A stretch of 63,881 nucleotides of DNA from Campylobacterota bacterium (GTDB taxonomy: Bacteria > Campylobacterota > Campylobacteria > Campylobacterales > Sulfurimonadaceae), in assembly GCA_023379705.1 (NCBI GenBank), contig JAMCPS010000022.1, forward strand, positions 1 to 63,881, in the 5' to 3' direction. A model generated the notes under the pieces. That model saw only the letters and a list, made by a program, of their open reading frames with translations. It was not told the DNA's origin and searched no databases. Position numbers and translations under genes: made by a program. Below, one piece after another: positions 53,992 through 63,387 of the stretch. How positions within the stretch are numbered: position 1 is the stretch's first letter; the number at the start of each line of letters is the position of its first letter.

Positions 53992-54689
53992 TGGATAAAG
54001 GATGGGTTACCAATTTTATTGCTATTGGATTTGTAGGGGGATCGTATATGGTACAAGGTGAAGCAGCCAATGCCATCCGGTCTGCCGGACTATTTGCCCT
54101 TTCAGGTGCTGTTACTAATCAATTGGCCGTACACATGCTCTTTGAAAAAATTCCTTTTTTATACGGGTCAGGAATCATATTGGATCGGTTTGAATCGATA
54201 CGAGAAGCACTAAAAACACTTATTATGGAACAATTTTTTAGTACCGAGAAGATTGAAGCATTTGTTCAATCGCAAGAGCGTTCAATAAATCTGGCACCAA
54301 TCATAGAACAAACCGATTTTACCCCTGCGTACGATGCTCTTGTTCTGAGCGTCATGGAGTCGCCCATGGGTGGAATGCTTGGTATGTTTGGCGGTGAAAC
54401 GTTGATCGCAAAACTCAAAGAGCCGTTCATAGCAAAAATAAAACGTTCGACCATAGAAATTTCACAAAGTGATTCCTTTATGAACGCACTTAATGCCCAT
54501 ATGCATGAGGAAAGCGGTGTCTTGACCCAAACCATCGGGGATATCGTTGAATCCCGTCTTGCAGAGCTGACTCCCCTGATGGTCAAAGAGATGTTGCATG
54601 GACTTATGAAAGAACATCTGGGATGGCTTGTAGTATGGGGCGGAGTTTTTGGTGCACTAATCGGATTGATAGCATCACTTTTAATATAA
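53991..54689 (+). CDS. DUF445-family membrane protein
   Basis: A 232-residue protein with an N-terminal hydrophobic region (NFIAIGFVGGSYMV; SAGLFALSGAVTNQLAVHML) and a C-terminal helix (WLVVWGGVFGALIGLIASLL). The motif GAVTNQLAVHMLFEKIPFLYGSG is the DUF445 (YheB) signature, close to the AVTN-A motif of that family. Function unknown. It is coupled to pepP by a one-base overlap and is followed by the clpB promoter. Confidence 0.8.
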   Translation: MDKGWVTNFIAIGFVGGSYMVQGEAANAIRSAGLFALSGAVTNQLAVHMLFEKIPFLYGSGIILDRFESIREALKTLIMEQFFSTEKIEAFVQSQERSINLAPIIEQTDFTPAYDALVLSVMESPMGGMLGMFGGETLIAKLKEPFIAKIKRSTIEISQSDSFMNALNAHMHEESGVLTQTIGDIVESRLAELTPLMVKEMLHGLMKEHLGWLVVWGGVFGALIGLIASLLI

Positions 54690-54707
54690 ACAAATTTACT
54701 CAAAAGA

Positions 54708-54738
54708 CTTGACAACAAGTGACTCAAAGTATTATAAT
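54708..54738 (+). promoter_or_regulatory. clpB promoter overlapped by a HAIR-like (HspR) operator
   Basis: TTGACA (54709-54714) and TATAAT (54733-54738) are 18 bases apart. CTTGACA (54708-54714), 7 bases, then ACTCAAA (54722-54728) matches the HspR/HAIR operator CTTGAGT-N7-ACTCAAG at 11 of 14 positions with exact spacing, covering the -35 box. In Helicobacter and Campylobacter HspR represses chaperone genes including clpB. AAGAAGGA precedes the ATG. Confidence 0.65.
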
Positions 54739-54766
54739 ATTCGTAATTTAACAAGAAGGAATAATT

Positions 54767-57343
54767 ATGTCAAATATTTTTGAAAAACTAACCCACCAAA
54801 TGACGGAGATGATTGAATCCTCAATCTCTTTGGCATTGCACAATAAAAACAGCGAGTGTGAGCCGATTCACTTTTTATGGGCATTATTAGCCAACAGCAA
54901 TTCGCCTCTAAACCAGGCGTTGATGAAGATGAATATTGATAAAACCGCTATAGAGCTCGATGTAAAAAGTCTTGCTTCTAAGCTTCCCAGCGTATCGAGT
55001 GTTACGAAAGAAAGTATCCGTTTATCACGAGATTTTGCTCATGCATTAGAACGTGCATCAGCCGAAGCAGCGGTAAACGGAGATGAGTTTGTTGCTATTG
55101 ATACTTTTATTATAGGAAATCTAAATAACGATATTTTCAAAGGAATTTTAGAAAAATATACCGATGTGTTTGAATTGCGCAAGACATTTGAATCCATGCG
55201 CGGAGGGCAAAAAATTGAGAGTCAAAGCAGTGACGAAAATCTTGAGAGTCTTTCAAAATATGGGATTGACCTGACAAAAGAGGCCATAGAGGGAAAACTC
55301 TCTCCCGTCATAGGAAGAGATGAAGAAATCAGCAGAATGATGCAGATCTTGATACGAAAGACAAAAAACAATCCAATCCTTTTGGGTGAACCAGGGGTCG
55401 GAAAGACAGCATTGGTAGAGGGACTGGCACAGCGAATTATTAATAAAGAAGTACCGCTGAGTTTGCAAAACAAAAGAGTGGTGGCTTTGGATATGAGTGC
55501 ATTGATCGCGGGAGCAAAGTACCGTGGCGAATTTGAAGATCGCCTTAAAGCGGTTATTGATGAAGTCAAAAAGAATGGAAATGTAATTCTCTTTATCGAT
55601 GAAATTCACACCATTGTAGGCGCGGGTGCCTCTGAGGGGTCTATGGACGCCGCAAACATTCTCAAGCCGGCACTCGCAAGAGGTGAATTGCATACTATCG
55701 GCGCAACAACGCTCAAAGAGTACCGCAAGTATTTTGAAAAAGATGCCGCCTTACAGCGTCGATTTCAGCCAGTGCATGTTGAAGAACCAAGCGTTAATCA
55801 GACATTGCAAATTTTACGTGGTCTTAAAGAGCGTCTTGAAGCACACCATAGCATTAGCATTGCCGATTCGGCATTGGTAGCTGCTGCGAAACTCTCCGAC
55901 CGATACATCAGTGACCGCTTTTTACCGGATAAAGCGATCGACTTGATCGATGAAGCAGCGGCAGAATTGCGGATGCAAATCGAGTCTGAGCCTAATGCTC
56001 TTGCCAGTGTGAAACGTCGCATGACACAGCTGCAAGTGGAAAATGAAGCGTTGAAGATGGAAGAGAGCGTTGCCAACACAAAACGTCTTGAAGAGATTGT
56101 AAAAGAGTTGGCTGATGTGAGTGAAGAGCGCCGAAGTCTTGAAACTCAGTTTGAATATGAAAAAGGGGAGTTTGATCGGGTTTCCAAAATCAAGCGTGAA
56201 ATTGAGTCCAAACGCCGTGAAGCTGACAATGCACAACAGCAAGGTGATTTTGCCAAAGTAGCCGAAATCACTCACGGTCAAATTCCAAAACTCGAAGAGG
56301 AAGAAAAACAGCTTCAAGAAAAGTGGAAAATCATGCAGGCACAAGGGACATTGTTGAAAAACAGTGTAGATGAAGCATCTATTGCGGGAGTTGTGAGTCG
56401 TTGGACGAAAATTCCGGTCAACAAAATGCTTCAGGGTGAAAAAGAAAAGATCTTGCATATCGAAGAGGAACTGAACCGTGATGTTGTAGGACAAGAAAAA
56501 GCAACCCATGCCGTAGCACGTGCGATTAAGCGCAACAAAGCAGGACTCTCAGATAAGAGCCGTCCAATTGGCTCCTTTATGTTTCTAGGGCCTACCGGTG
56601 TGGGTAAAACACAAACGGCTAAAACACTGGCAAAGTTTTTGTTTGACAGCAGTGAATCGATGATTCGTATTGATATGTCTGAATACATGGAAAAACATGC
56701 TGTTTCACGTCTTGTCGGAGCACCTCCTGGATATGTAGGCTTTGATGAGGGTGGACAGCTTACTGAGGCGGTACGTCGTAAACCTTACAGCGTTATTTTG
56801 TTTGATGAAATTGAAAAAGCACATCCAGATGTTTTCAATGTATTGCTTCAAGTGCTTGATGACGGACGTCTAACCGATAATAAGGGTGTCTTGGTGGATT
56901 TTACCAATACGATCATTATCTTGACCTCTAACATCGCCAGTGACAAGATTATGGCGCATCAAGGGGAGGCTAATCTCGAAGAGATGGTCTTGGGTGAGCT
57001 AAGAATGCACTTTAAGCCGGAGTTTTTAAATCGTTTGGATGATGTTGTGGTCTTTAATCCATTGGGTGAGAGTCAGATTCTTAGCATTGTTGATTTGTTC
57101 TTTGCAGACATTATGTCAAAAGTAGAAGAGCGTAACATTACACTCTCCCTTACCGATGCTGCAAAACGTCACATTGCGCAAGCGGGTTTTGATCCTGTTT
57201 ATGGGGCACGTCCACTCAAACGCGCTTTGTACGAGATTGTGGAAGACCGTCTTGCTGATTTGATTCTCGGTGGAGAAGTGGTTGAGGGATCTACGGTTGC
57301 ATTTGATGCTGTGAATGACGAGATTACGGTATCTGTGTCATGA
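54767..57343 (+). CDS. clpB: Disaggregase chaperone ClpB
   Basis: An 858-residue Hsp100. N-terminal Clp domain; first AAA+ with Walker [16 protein letters not shown] and Walker [16 protein letters not shown]; middle coiled-coil (about residues 400-530), which distinguishes ClpB from ClpA and ClpC; second AAA+ with [31 protein letters not shown] and the sensor 2 GARPLKRAL. Works with DnaK to rescue aggregated proteins. Controlled by its own heat-shock-type promoter (separate entry). Confidence 0.97.
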   Translation: MSNIFEKLTHQMTEMIESSISLALHNKNSECEPIHFLWALLANSNSPLNQALMKMNIDKTAIELDVKSLASKLPSVSSVTKESIRLSRDFAHALERASAEAAVNGDEFVAIDTFIIGNLNNDIFKGILEKYTDVFELRKTFESMRGGQKIESQSSDENLESLSKYGIDLTKEAIEGKLSPVIGRDEEISRMMQILIRKTKNNPILLGEPGVGKTALVEGLAQRIINKEVPLSLQNKRVVALDMSALIAGAKYRGEFEDRLKAVIDEVKKNGNVILFIDEIHTIVGAGASEGSMDAANILKPALARGELHTIGATTLKEYRKYFEKDAALQRRFQPVHVEEPSVNQTLQILRGLKERLEAHHSISIADSALVAAAKLSDRYISDRFLPDKAIDLIDEAAAELRMQIESEPNALASVKRRMTQLQVENEALKMEESVANTKRLEEIVKELADVSEERRSLETQFEYEKGEFDRVSKIKREIESKRREADNAQQQGDFAKVAEITHGQIPKLEEEEKQLQEKWKIMQAQGTLLKNSVDEASIAGVVSRWTKIPVNKMLQGEKEKILHIEEELNRDVVGQEKATHAVARAIKRNKAGLSDKSRPIGSFMFLGPTGVGKTQTAKTLAKFLFDSSESMIRIDMSEYMEKHAVSRLVGAPPGYVGFDEGGQLTEAVRRKPYSVILFDEIEKAHPDVFNVLLQVLDDGRLTDNKGVLVDFTNTIIILTSNIASDKIMAHQGEANLEEMVLGELRMHFKPEFLNRLDDVVVFNPLGESQILSIVDLFFADIMSKVEERNITLSLTDAAKRHIAQAGFDPVYGARPLKRALYEIVEDRLADLILGGEVVEGSTVAFDAVNDEITVSVS

Positions 57344-57350
57344 TTGCTTC

Positions 57351-57707
57351 ATGAAAAAACTAGCAATACTTTGGCTACTTCTGTTTGCCCCTTTGTTTGG
57401 GTGCACAGGGGATTGCATGACCTGTCATCCGGCGTTACTGAAAAATATTGATTTTGATAAACGTCATAAACCTATGACAACCTGCATTAAATGCCACTCC
57501 GCAAACCCTGAGAAAATGGCCGATTGCGGCAGTGATTGTTTCGCATGCCATCCAGTTGCTAAGATAGAGGGAATTAATGTAAAAGAGCATGCTGTTATTC
57601 GAGAATGCCGTGATTGTCACATGAAGATGAAAACAACCTTAGGATTGGATACTTTGCCAAAAGGGCAGTCATCAGCTCCAACACTTCGAGACTTTTTGAA
57701 ACCTTAA
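57351..57707 (+). CDS. Small c-type cytochrome with four CxxCH motifs
   Basis: A 118-residue protein: signal sequence (KKLAILWLLLFAPLFG) with Cys18 in a possible lipobox, then CMTCH, CIKCH, CFACH and CRDCH. Each CxxCH would bind one heme c, so up to four in under 100 residues, with extra histidines (KRHKPMTT, VKEHAVIRE) as distal ligands. It resembles small tetraheme / NrfH-like donors without a membrane anchor. Partner unknown. It starts 7 bases after clpB, with no clear ribosome binding site and no link to clpB function. Confidence 0.8.
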   Translation: MKKLAILWLLLFAPLFGCTGDCMTCHPALLKNIDFDKRHKPMTTCIKCHSANPEKMADCGSDCFACHPVAKIEGINVKEHAVIRECRDCHMKMKTTLGLDTLPKGQSSAPTLRDFLKP

Positions 57708-58243
57708 GCGTAAAGCGGCTCAAAAAGGCGGTCAAACCCTTCGAGTATTTTTTTCAAAAATTTCTCTGCTTCATTAATCATTTTTGACATATCATTTTCA
57801 TTTTTAGGCAGTTCTACTTTTTTGATGGCATTGTCGAACAGATCAACAATCCCTTTTTTTGTATAATTTTTGACGCTTTCATCACTGTGTTTGAGATCAC
57901 CCAGCGCCTTGGTTAAATCAGATGCCATCTTATTGATCGGAGATTTTTGTTCTCCCTCTCCCAATTCTTTCATAAACTTGTCAATATAGGGTTGTGCTTT
58001 TTTCATAAATGCATTGATCTCTTTTTGGTCTTGCTCACTAATGCCGTTGGTGTTAAGTTCAAAAGAAAAAGATTGCATGGAGGAAAAACTAAGAGAGCTC
58101 TCGTTGGTACCCTCTTTTTGACGTGAGTTGAGAGAAAGTTCTTGAGTGTTTTCAAAGTTTAGAGAGAGTGTATCTCCACTGCTGGTTTTCATTTGTATAT
58201 TCAGTTCATGTGAACGGTATGCGTCCAAAGATGAAGTTATCAT
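57704..58243 (-). CDS. Hypothetical protein, helical C-terminus
   Basis: A 179-residue protein I do not recognise. The N-terminal half is rich in Ser/Thr/Asn (SSGDTLSLNFENTQELSLNS; SLSFSSMQSFSFELNTNG) with alternating strand-like pattern. The C-terminal half is helical and lysine/glutamate-rich (KEINAFMKKAQPYIDKFMKE; LKKILEGFDRLFEPLYA). No signal peptide. GAGG lies about 10 bases before the ATG at 58243. The end overlaps the cytochrome gene by 4 bases, convergent. Confidence 0.55.
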   Translation of the reverse strand: MITSSLDAYRSHELNIQMKTSSGDTLSLNFENTQELSLNSRQKEGTNESSLSFSSMQSFSFELNTNGISEQDQKEINAFMKKAQPYIDKFMKELGEGEQKSPINKMASDLTKALGDLKHSDESVKNYTKKGIVDLFDNAIKKVELPKNENDMSKMINEAEKFLKKILEGFDRLFEPLYA

Positions 58244-58348
58244 GATACTTTGCCTCAAATATTTAATTATCGTATAGTTACTATATCGGTCAAAGAGTTA
58301 AAAGATTAAACAAGCTTGTATGAAGCTTAATGGCACTTTAAGTAAGAT

Positions 58349-58376
58349 TTGACTACCATTGCGGTCAAAATATAAC
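58349..58376 (+). promoter_or_regulatory. Promoter of the rpmH operon
   Basis: TTGACT (58349-58354) and TATAAC (58371-58376) are 16 bases apart, ending 13 bases before the rpmH ATG. The octamer CGGTCAAA occurs twice in the gap (about 58286 and 58362); its meaning is unknown. Confidence 0.55.
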
Positions 58377-58389
58377 AAGGGGAATGGTA

Positions 58390-58524
58390 ATGAAAAGAAC
58401 ATACCAACCACATAATACACCACGTAAACGTACACACGGTTTCCGTTTACGTATGTCTACAAAGAATGGTCGCCGAGTTATCAATGCTCGTCGTGCTAAA
58501 GGCAGAAGCAGATTGGCTGTATAA
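58390..58524 (+). CDS. rpmH: 50S ribosomal protein L34
   Basis: A 44-residue frame: [40 protein letters not shown], then LAV. This is the full L34 sequence pattern. AGGGG/GGAATGG upstream gives a ribosome binding site. It leads the conserved block rpmH-rnpA-yidD-yidC-jag-mnmE. Confidence 0.97.
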   Translation: MKRTYQPHNTPRKRTHGFRLRMSTKNGRRVINARRAKGRSRLAV

Positions 58525-58535
58525 ACGGCTTTTCT

Positions 58536-58865
58536 ATGCTGAAACTCAACTCAGAGTTTCAGCGAGTTTATAAACGCGGAAAGAGTGCTCATAGTACTTC
58601 TATCGCGTTGTTTTATCTTCCTGTGACGGGAGAAAAAGCAGTTGGATATACCGCCAGTAAAAAAGTAGGTAACGCCGTCGTTCGCAATCATTGTAAAAGA
58701 CGACTGCGTGCCCTATTTGCTGAACTGTCTGATCAGCTTTCAGACGGATGGTATGTATTGGTCGCCAAAGAGCCGTTGCATAGCAATGACTTTGAAATTG
58801 TGCGGCGAGACTGTAAATATGTTTTAAAACGGACAGGTGCTTTGATAGGGAGTAGCGAGGGATAA
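58536..58865 (+). CDS. rnpA: Ribonuclease P protein component
   Basis: A 109-residue basic protein. The start LKLNSEFQRVYKRGKSAHS and the signature GNAVVRNHCKRRLRALF identify RnpA, which assists the RNase P RNA in tRNA 5' processing. It starts 11 bases after rpmH and shares one base with yidD. Confidence 0.95.
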   Translation: MLKLNSEFQRVYKRGKSAHSTSIALFYLPVTGEKAVGYTASKKVGNAVVRNHCKRRLRALFAELSDQLSDGWYVLVAKEPLHSNDFEIVRRDCKYVLKRTGALIGSSEG

Positions 58866-59188
58866 TGATAAGAAAATTCTTTCTTAGCCTTCTATGGTTT
58901 TATCGGCATTCCTTCTCTTTGGTGACACGCGGATCGTGTCGTCACTATCCTTCATGTTCCGAATATGCCTTATGGCAGTTCGAATGCAACTCTCTTCCCT
59001 ATGCTTTTGGGTCTACTTTTTTACGTATTTGCAGATGTAATCAACTTTTTCGAGGTGGAATCGATTACCCGAAGATTGGTAAACCCACCGGTAAAGCATC
59101 CAAACTTTCGATAATTACGATAAAATATTGGTTTGTTCCTCATCAGCAAAATTATTTTCTGATTAAAAATTTTAGGTATAAAGGATAA
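58865..59188 (+). CDS. yidD: YidD membrane protein insertion efficiency factor
   Basis: A 107-residue protein with the YidD motif CRHYPSCSEYALWQFE and RICRCNQLFRGGIDYP. An amphipathic N-terminal helix (FLSLLWFYRHSFSLVT) contacts the membrane. It has a C-terminal extension of about 30 residues (WFVPHQQNYFLI and basic residues) beyond the minimal YidD. Located between rnpA and yidC, as in most bacteria. Confidence 0.93.
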   Translation: MIRKFFLSLLWFYRHSFSLVTRGSCRHYPSCSEYALWQFECNSLPYAFGSTFLRICRCNQLFRGGIDYPKIGKPTGKASKLSIITIKYWFVPHQQNYFLIKNFRYKG

Positions 59189-59190
59189 CA

Positions 59191-60795
59191 GTGTTAGAAA
59201 AATTTACTCCAAACCAACGTTTGTTGTTAGCCGTTGCGCTTTCATTTGCTTTTTTTATAGGCTATACAACTCTCTTTCCTCCCCAAGCACCAAATGAAAA
59301 TGATGCTAATGCATCTGCTAAAGTTGCTTTAAAACCAAATACTGCACAAACAGATATAGCAGAGCCGTTAAATACAGGTGCAGTAAGTAATGTTAAAACC
59401 GTTAAGACGGATACGTTGACAACCATTAATTCAAAAGAATTTACTCTTAAAATTGATACATTAGGACGAATTTCTTCCATTGTTTTGAAAAACACGAAAC
59501 ATGACAACAAGGAAGGTAAACTTGCAGAATTGGTTTCTGCAACGGGTCCTAAACCGTTGCAGGTCCGTTTTGCGGATGAAGCTTTGGATGCTGTTGCACA
59601 AAAAACACCTTATGCCAGTAATGTTGATGATATTGTATTGGGTGAAAATGGCAAAGCAGAAGTCCTTTTAACGCAAGCACTTAATGGACTGAATGTAACT
59701 AAAAAAGTAACTTTTTATGCTGATGGGCATTATGAAGTTGTGATGAGTCTTTCAGATGAGAAGCGTTATTTTGTTTATTTAGGACAGCATCCGCAGATTA
59801 ATGAAGAGATGATGACCGTTGTCGGCGGAATGGTTTACGCAGGCGATAACCAAACAACAATCTTTGAAGACGGAGATGTTGAAGGCAGAGTAGGTTTTTC
59901 TAACGTCCACCTTGTTTCGGCATTTGATCAGTATTATGCGACTATATTTTATGATTTCGATGCCGCAACACCTGTTTATGTTGAGCGTGATATTAATGAT
60001 AATCCTGTTAGTTATTTGGAAGGGACGAACGTTTTTGCCTTTAAGGGGTATATCGGTCCGAAAGAATATAAAACGTTAGAAGCTATCAATCCAATATTGA
60101 CGAATGCGATTGAATTTGGAATGTTTACGTTTATCGCGGCACCTATTTTCAAAGTCTTGATGTGGTTGCATGGACTGTTTGGGAATTGGGGATGGGCGAT
60201 TATCGCTTTGACGGCACTTATTCGTATGTTCTTGTATCCCTTGACGCAAAAGGGAATGGTCTCTATGCAAAAAATCAAAGAGATAGCTCCTAAGATCAAA
60301 GAGGTTCAAGCCAAATACAAAGGTGACCCTCAACGTATGAATGCGGCAGTTATGGAAATGTACAAAAAACACGGTGCAAATCCATTAGGCGGATGTCTTC
60401 CGTTGTTGCTGCAAATTCCTGTTTTCTTTGCCATTTACCGTGTTTTACTCAATTCTGTAGAACTTCAAGGAGCACCTTGGATCCTTTGGGTTACCGATTT
60501 ATCACGTATGGATCCGTATTATATTTTACCGATTTTGATGGGCGCAACAATGTATTATCAGCAAAAGATTACACCAAGTAATTTCACAGATCCATTGCAA
60601 GAAAAAATCTTTAAATTTTTACCGGTTATCTTTACGTTCTTTTTCTTCACATTCCCTGCAGGGCTCGTGTTGTACTGGTTTATTAACAATATTTTCTCAA
60701 TCGCACAGCAGTATCTTGTAAACAGACAATTCGCCGCGGCTCGTATTATACGGCATGAGGCGCATCTCGCGGAGAAGCATCATGAAAAAAATTGA
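59191..60795 (+). CDS. yidC: Membrane protein insertase YidC
   Basis: A 534-residue insertase. N-terminal membrane helix (LLLAVALSFAFFIGYTTLF), a periplasmic beta domain (about residues 60-320), then five helices with GNWGWAIIALTALIRMFLYP, the cytoplasmic coiled coil (MQKIKEIAPKIKEVQAKYKG), LGGCLPLLLQIPVFFAIY, and PAGLVLYWFINNIFS. Translation starts at GTG 59191 with AAGGAT upstream. It overlaps jag/khpB by 14 bases. Confidence 0.97.
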   Translation: MLEKFTPNQRLLLAVALSFAFFIGYTTLFPPQAPNENDANASAKVALKPNTAQTDIAEPLNTGAVSNVKTVKTDTLTTINSKEFTLKIDTLGRISSIVLKNTKHDNKEGKLAELVSATGPKPLQVRFADEALDAVAQKTPYASNVDDIVLGENGKAEVLLTQALNGLNVTKKVTFYADGHYEVVMSLSDEKRYFVYLGQHPQINEEMMTVVGGMVYAGDNQTTIFEDGDVEGRVGFSNVHLVSAFDQYYATIFYDFDAATPVYVERDINDNPVSYLEGTNVFAFKGYIGPKEYKTLEAINPILTNAIEFGMFTFIAAPIFKVLMWLHGLFGNWGWAIIALTALIRMFLYPLTQKGMVSMQKIKEIAPKIKEVQAKYKGDPQRMNAAVMEMYKKHGANPLGGCLPLLLQIPVFFAIYRVLLNSVELQGAPWILWVTDLSRMDPYYILPILMGATMYYQQKITPSNFTDPLQEKIFKFLPVIFTFFFFTFPAGLVLYWFINNIFSIAQQYLVNRQFAAARIIRHEAHLAEKHHEKN

Positions 60796-61615
60796 AGCTC
60801 TTTCTCTAGAACAAGCTTATGCTAAAGCAGCGGCTGAGTTTGGATGCTCTGTTACTATGCTGCAAGTTGAGATAGTACAATTTCCTTCAAAAGGGATATT
60901 GGGTCTTTTTAAAAAATCAGCGATCATCGTCGCAAATCTACCGACTTCTGCTGCTCCTATTGTTGAGAAGAAGCCTTCGGCACCAGTGGTCAGCGAAGAA
61001 GTTCATGAAGAGGAAATTGAGCATCGCGGTTCTATGCACAATGATGTTCTTTTAGCAGAGTCGTTCGCAACGGAACAAGAAAATGAGCTGGATGAGGATG
61101 ATGAAGACATCTATGGTGATTATGATGACCAAGATGATTATGAAGAACTTTCAGTAGAAGAATGTGCGCTTGAAGTCAAAGAAAAAATCAATGATCTTTT
61201 TAAATCCATTTGTTTTGATCTTCATGCGATTGAGGTTTCTGCGTATGATGAGAATACCTTGCTTGTTGAGATCACAGGTGTTGATTCAGCTCTCATGATT
61301 GGTAAAGAAGGGTATCGCTATAAAGCCCTCTCTTATATGTTGTTTAACTGGATCAATGCAGCCTATGGATTACAACTGCGTCTAGAAATTGCAGAATTTT
61401 TGAAAAATCAAGAAGAATCAATTTCTCGTTATTTGGTGGGTGTTTGTGAGAGCATTGAGCGAGAAGGTCGCGGTCAGACGAAAACATTGGATGGTGTTCT
61501 CGTTCAAATTGCGCTAAAACAGCTACGAGACCGTTATCCTGATCGTTATGTAGCCATTCGTTCTACGCGTGATGGCGGTAAATTTATTGTCATTAACAGC
61601 TACCACGAGTATTAA
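60782..61615 (+). CDS. khpB: Jag/KhpB RNA-binding protein (KH-R3H)
   Basis: A 277-residue protein. Jag N-terminal domain (ALSLEQAYAKAAAEFGCS; FPSKGILGLFKK), a strongly acidic linker (residues about 95-130, with ELDEDDEDIYGDYDDQDDYE), then a KH domain (VEITGVDSALMIGKEGYRYK) and an R3H domain (GRGQTKTLDG ... DRYVAIRSTRDGGKFIVIN). Family members bind small RNAs and affect cell division and envelope growth in Gram-positives; the role in this phylum is less known. The ATG at 60782 fits the family start. Confidence 0.9.
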   Translation: MKKIEALSLEQAYAKAAAEFGCSVTMLQVEIVQFPSKGILGLFKKSAIIVANLPTSAAPIVEKKPSAPVVSEEVHEEEIEHRGSMHNDVLLAESFATEQENELDEDDEDIYGDYDDQDDYEELSVEECALEVKEKINDLFKSICFDLHAIEVSAYDENTLLVEITGVDSALMIGKEGYRYKALSYMLFNWINAAYGLQLRLEIAEFLKNQEESISRYLVGVCESIEREGRGQTKTLDGVLVQIALKQLRDRYPDRYVAIRSTRDGGKFIVINSYHEY

Positions 61616-61621
61616 TTTTTT

Positions 61622-62965
61622 ATGCATGAAACCATAGCCGCCATTGCTACGGCACATGGTGTGGGTTCAATTGCTATCGTTCGCCTAAGCGGTGAGCAGT
61701 CCCTTGATATTGCGTTAAAACTTTCCAAGAAACAAATACTTCAACCCCGATATGCCACTTTGACCTCTTTGCACCACGAAAATGGAACCTTGATTGATGA
61801 AGCGATAGTGATCTATTTTCAGAATCCTAAAAGCTTCACAGGTGAGGACGTCGTAGAGTTTCAATGTCATGGCGGTATGATTGTTGCCGAATCGGTTTTA
61901 CGAGCTTGTGTAGCACACGGAGCACGTTTGGCACAGCCTGGTGAGTTTAGCAAGCGGGCATTTCTCAACGGTCGTTTGGATTTGACACAAGCAGAAGCAA
62001 TAGCGTCGCTCATTGAAGCCAAAAGTGATGATGCAGCACGCGTGTTAGCCCGTCAGATGAAGGGTGAATTACGGGATTATGTTGAAGGAATTCGTGATTC
62101 GCTGCTAGAAATCTTAGCCTATTCGGAAGTGGTGATTGATTATGCCGAAGAGGATTTGCCGCAAGATGTTGTGGATCAAATCGGGCATAAGCTGGAAAAA
62201 ATCACCCAAGAGCTTTCTAAAACATTGGAATCCAGCCGCCGACGAAGCGGTTTGATGCAGGGATTTCGTGTAGCCATTATCGGAAAGCCCAATGTAGGGA
62301 AAAGCTCTTTGCTCAATGCTTTGTTGGATTATGAACGGGCGATTGTGAGCGAAATCGCGGGAACAACACGCGATACGATAGAAGAGCAAGTGCGTTTGGG
62401 TACCCATCTCATTCGTTTGGTTGATACTGCAGGGATACGCAATGCGCACGATGAGATTGAAAAAATCGGTATTGAACGCTCCATCGCCGCGATTGAAAAT
62501 GCAGATGTTGTGGTTGCGCTGTTTGATCATAGTCGTGTGTGTGACGATGAAGACCGTGAGATCATAAAGCTAATCGAGTGTTTTTCTAAGGATAAAGCTT
62601 TTATTTGCGTTCTCAATAAAGTCGATTTACCGCAAAGTTTTGAGACAGTACTGATTGAGGAATATTCACCGATACGTTTGAGTTGTAAATCAGATACACA
62701 GGCTCTAGTTGATGCCTTAACGCATATTATGGATTATGACAATGATTCAGAGGCTATGATGCTGATCTCGCAGCGTCAAATCACGGCTACCGTTCAAGCG
62801 CTCAGTGCCATTGAAGAGGCTCATGAACCGTTGCAAAGCGGCGAGTTAGAGTTTTTCTCATTCCACATCAACCAAGCTATCCGTTCCATCGCCTCATTGA
62901 CCCGTCCGTACGAACTTGATGAGATGTTTGACAAGATGTTCGGTCAATTTTGTTTGGGGAAATGA
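61622..62965 (+). CDS. mnmE: tRNA uridine-5-carboxymethylaminomethyl modification GTPase MnmE
   Basis: A 447-residue GTPase that, with MnmG, modifies wobble uridines. N-terminal formyl-THF domain (ETIAAIATAHGVGSIAIVRL; FQCHGGMIVAESVL; GEFSKRAFLNGRLDLTQAEA), the G domain with GKPNVGKSSLLNALL, GTTRDTIEEQV, DTAGIR and NKVD, and the C-terminal FCLGK with the conserved cysteine. Overlaps ruvX by 4 bases. Confidence 0.97.
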   Translation: MHETIAAIATAHGVGSIAIVRLSGEQSLDIALKLSKKQILQPRYATLTSLHHENGTLIDEAIVIYFQNPKSFTGEDVVEFQCHGGMIVAESVLRACVAHGARLAQPGEFSKRAFLNGRLDLTQAEAIASLIEAKSDDAARVLARQMKGELRDYVEGIRDSLLEILAYSEVVIDYAEEDLPQDVVDQIGHKLEKITQELSKTLESSRRRSGLMQGFRVAIIGKPNVGKSSLLNALLDYERAIVSEIAGTTRDTIEEQVRLGTHLIRLVDTAGIRNAHDEIEKIGIERSIAAIENADVVVALFDHSRVCDDEDREIIKLIECFSKDKAFICVLNKVDLPQSFETVLIEEYSPIRLSCKSDTQALVDALTHIMDYDNDSEAMMLISQRQITATVQALSAIEEAHEPLQSGELEFFSFHINQAIRSIASLTRPYELDEMFDKMFGQFCLGK

Positions 62966-63357
62966 TGGGTAGTATTATCGCTATCGATTTAGGACTCAAA
63001 CGCATCGGCCTTGCTTTGAGTTCCGGGGTAGGGATTGTGACACCATTACCCGCAGTTGAGCGTAAAAATCGTAATCAGGCGGCAAACGATGTTAAAAAAG
63101 TATTGAACGAGTATGAAGCATCAACAGTGGTGGTCGGGATACCGATGGGAAGTACAACAGAGGATGAAATGCGCCGCAGAGTAGAGCATTTTATGAATTT
63201 AGTGGATTTTAAAGGCGAAATCGCCTATCAAGACGAATCCCACAGTTCCCAAGAAGCAGAAGCCTTGATGAAGGGTGAAATCCGTTACAAACGTGACGGA
63301 AGAATCGATTCCCTCTCGGCAAAGATTATTTTGGAACGGTATCTTCAAATACACTAA
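62962..63357 (+). CDS. ruvX: RuvX/YqgF-family RNase H-fold protein
   Basis: A 131-residue protein. The N-terminal IIAIDLGLKRIGLALS holds the first catalytic aspartate; VVVGIPMGSTTEDEMRRRVE and YQDESHSSQEAEALM are the other family motifs. YqgF proteins are Holliday-junction-resolvase-like and work in 16S rRNA 5' processing. The ATG at 62962 overlaps the mnmE stop; a second ATG follows directly at 62965. Confidence 0.9.
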   Translation: MMGSIIAIDLGLKRIGLALSSGVGIVTPLPAVERKNRNQAANDVKKVLNEYEASTVVVGIPMGSTTEDEMRRRVEHFMNLVDFKGEIAYQDESHSSQEAEALMKGEIRYKRDGRIDSLSAKIILERYLQIH

Positions 63358-63387
63358 TTACCCTATTTATCTCAGAAAGAGAAACCC

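Noticed and set aside
58259-58389. Replication origin before rpmH
   Set aside because: rpmH is near oriC in many bacteria, but there is no dnaA gene and I saw no cluster of DnaA boxes. The gap is only about 130 bases and is explained by a promoter.
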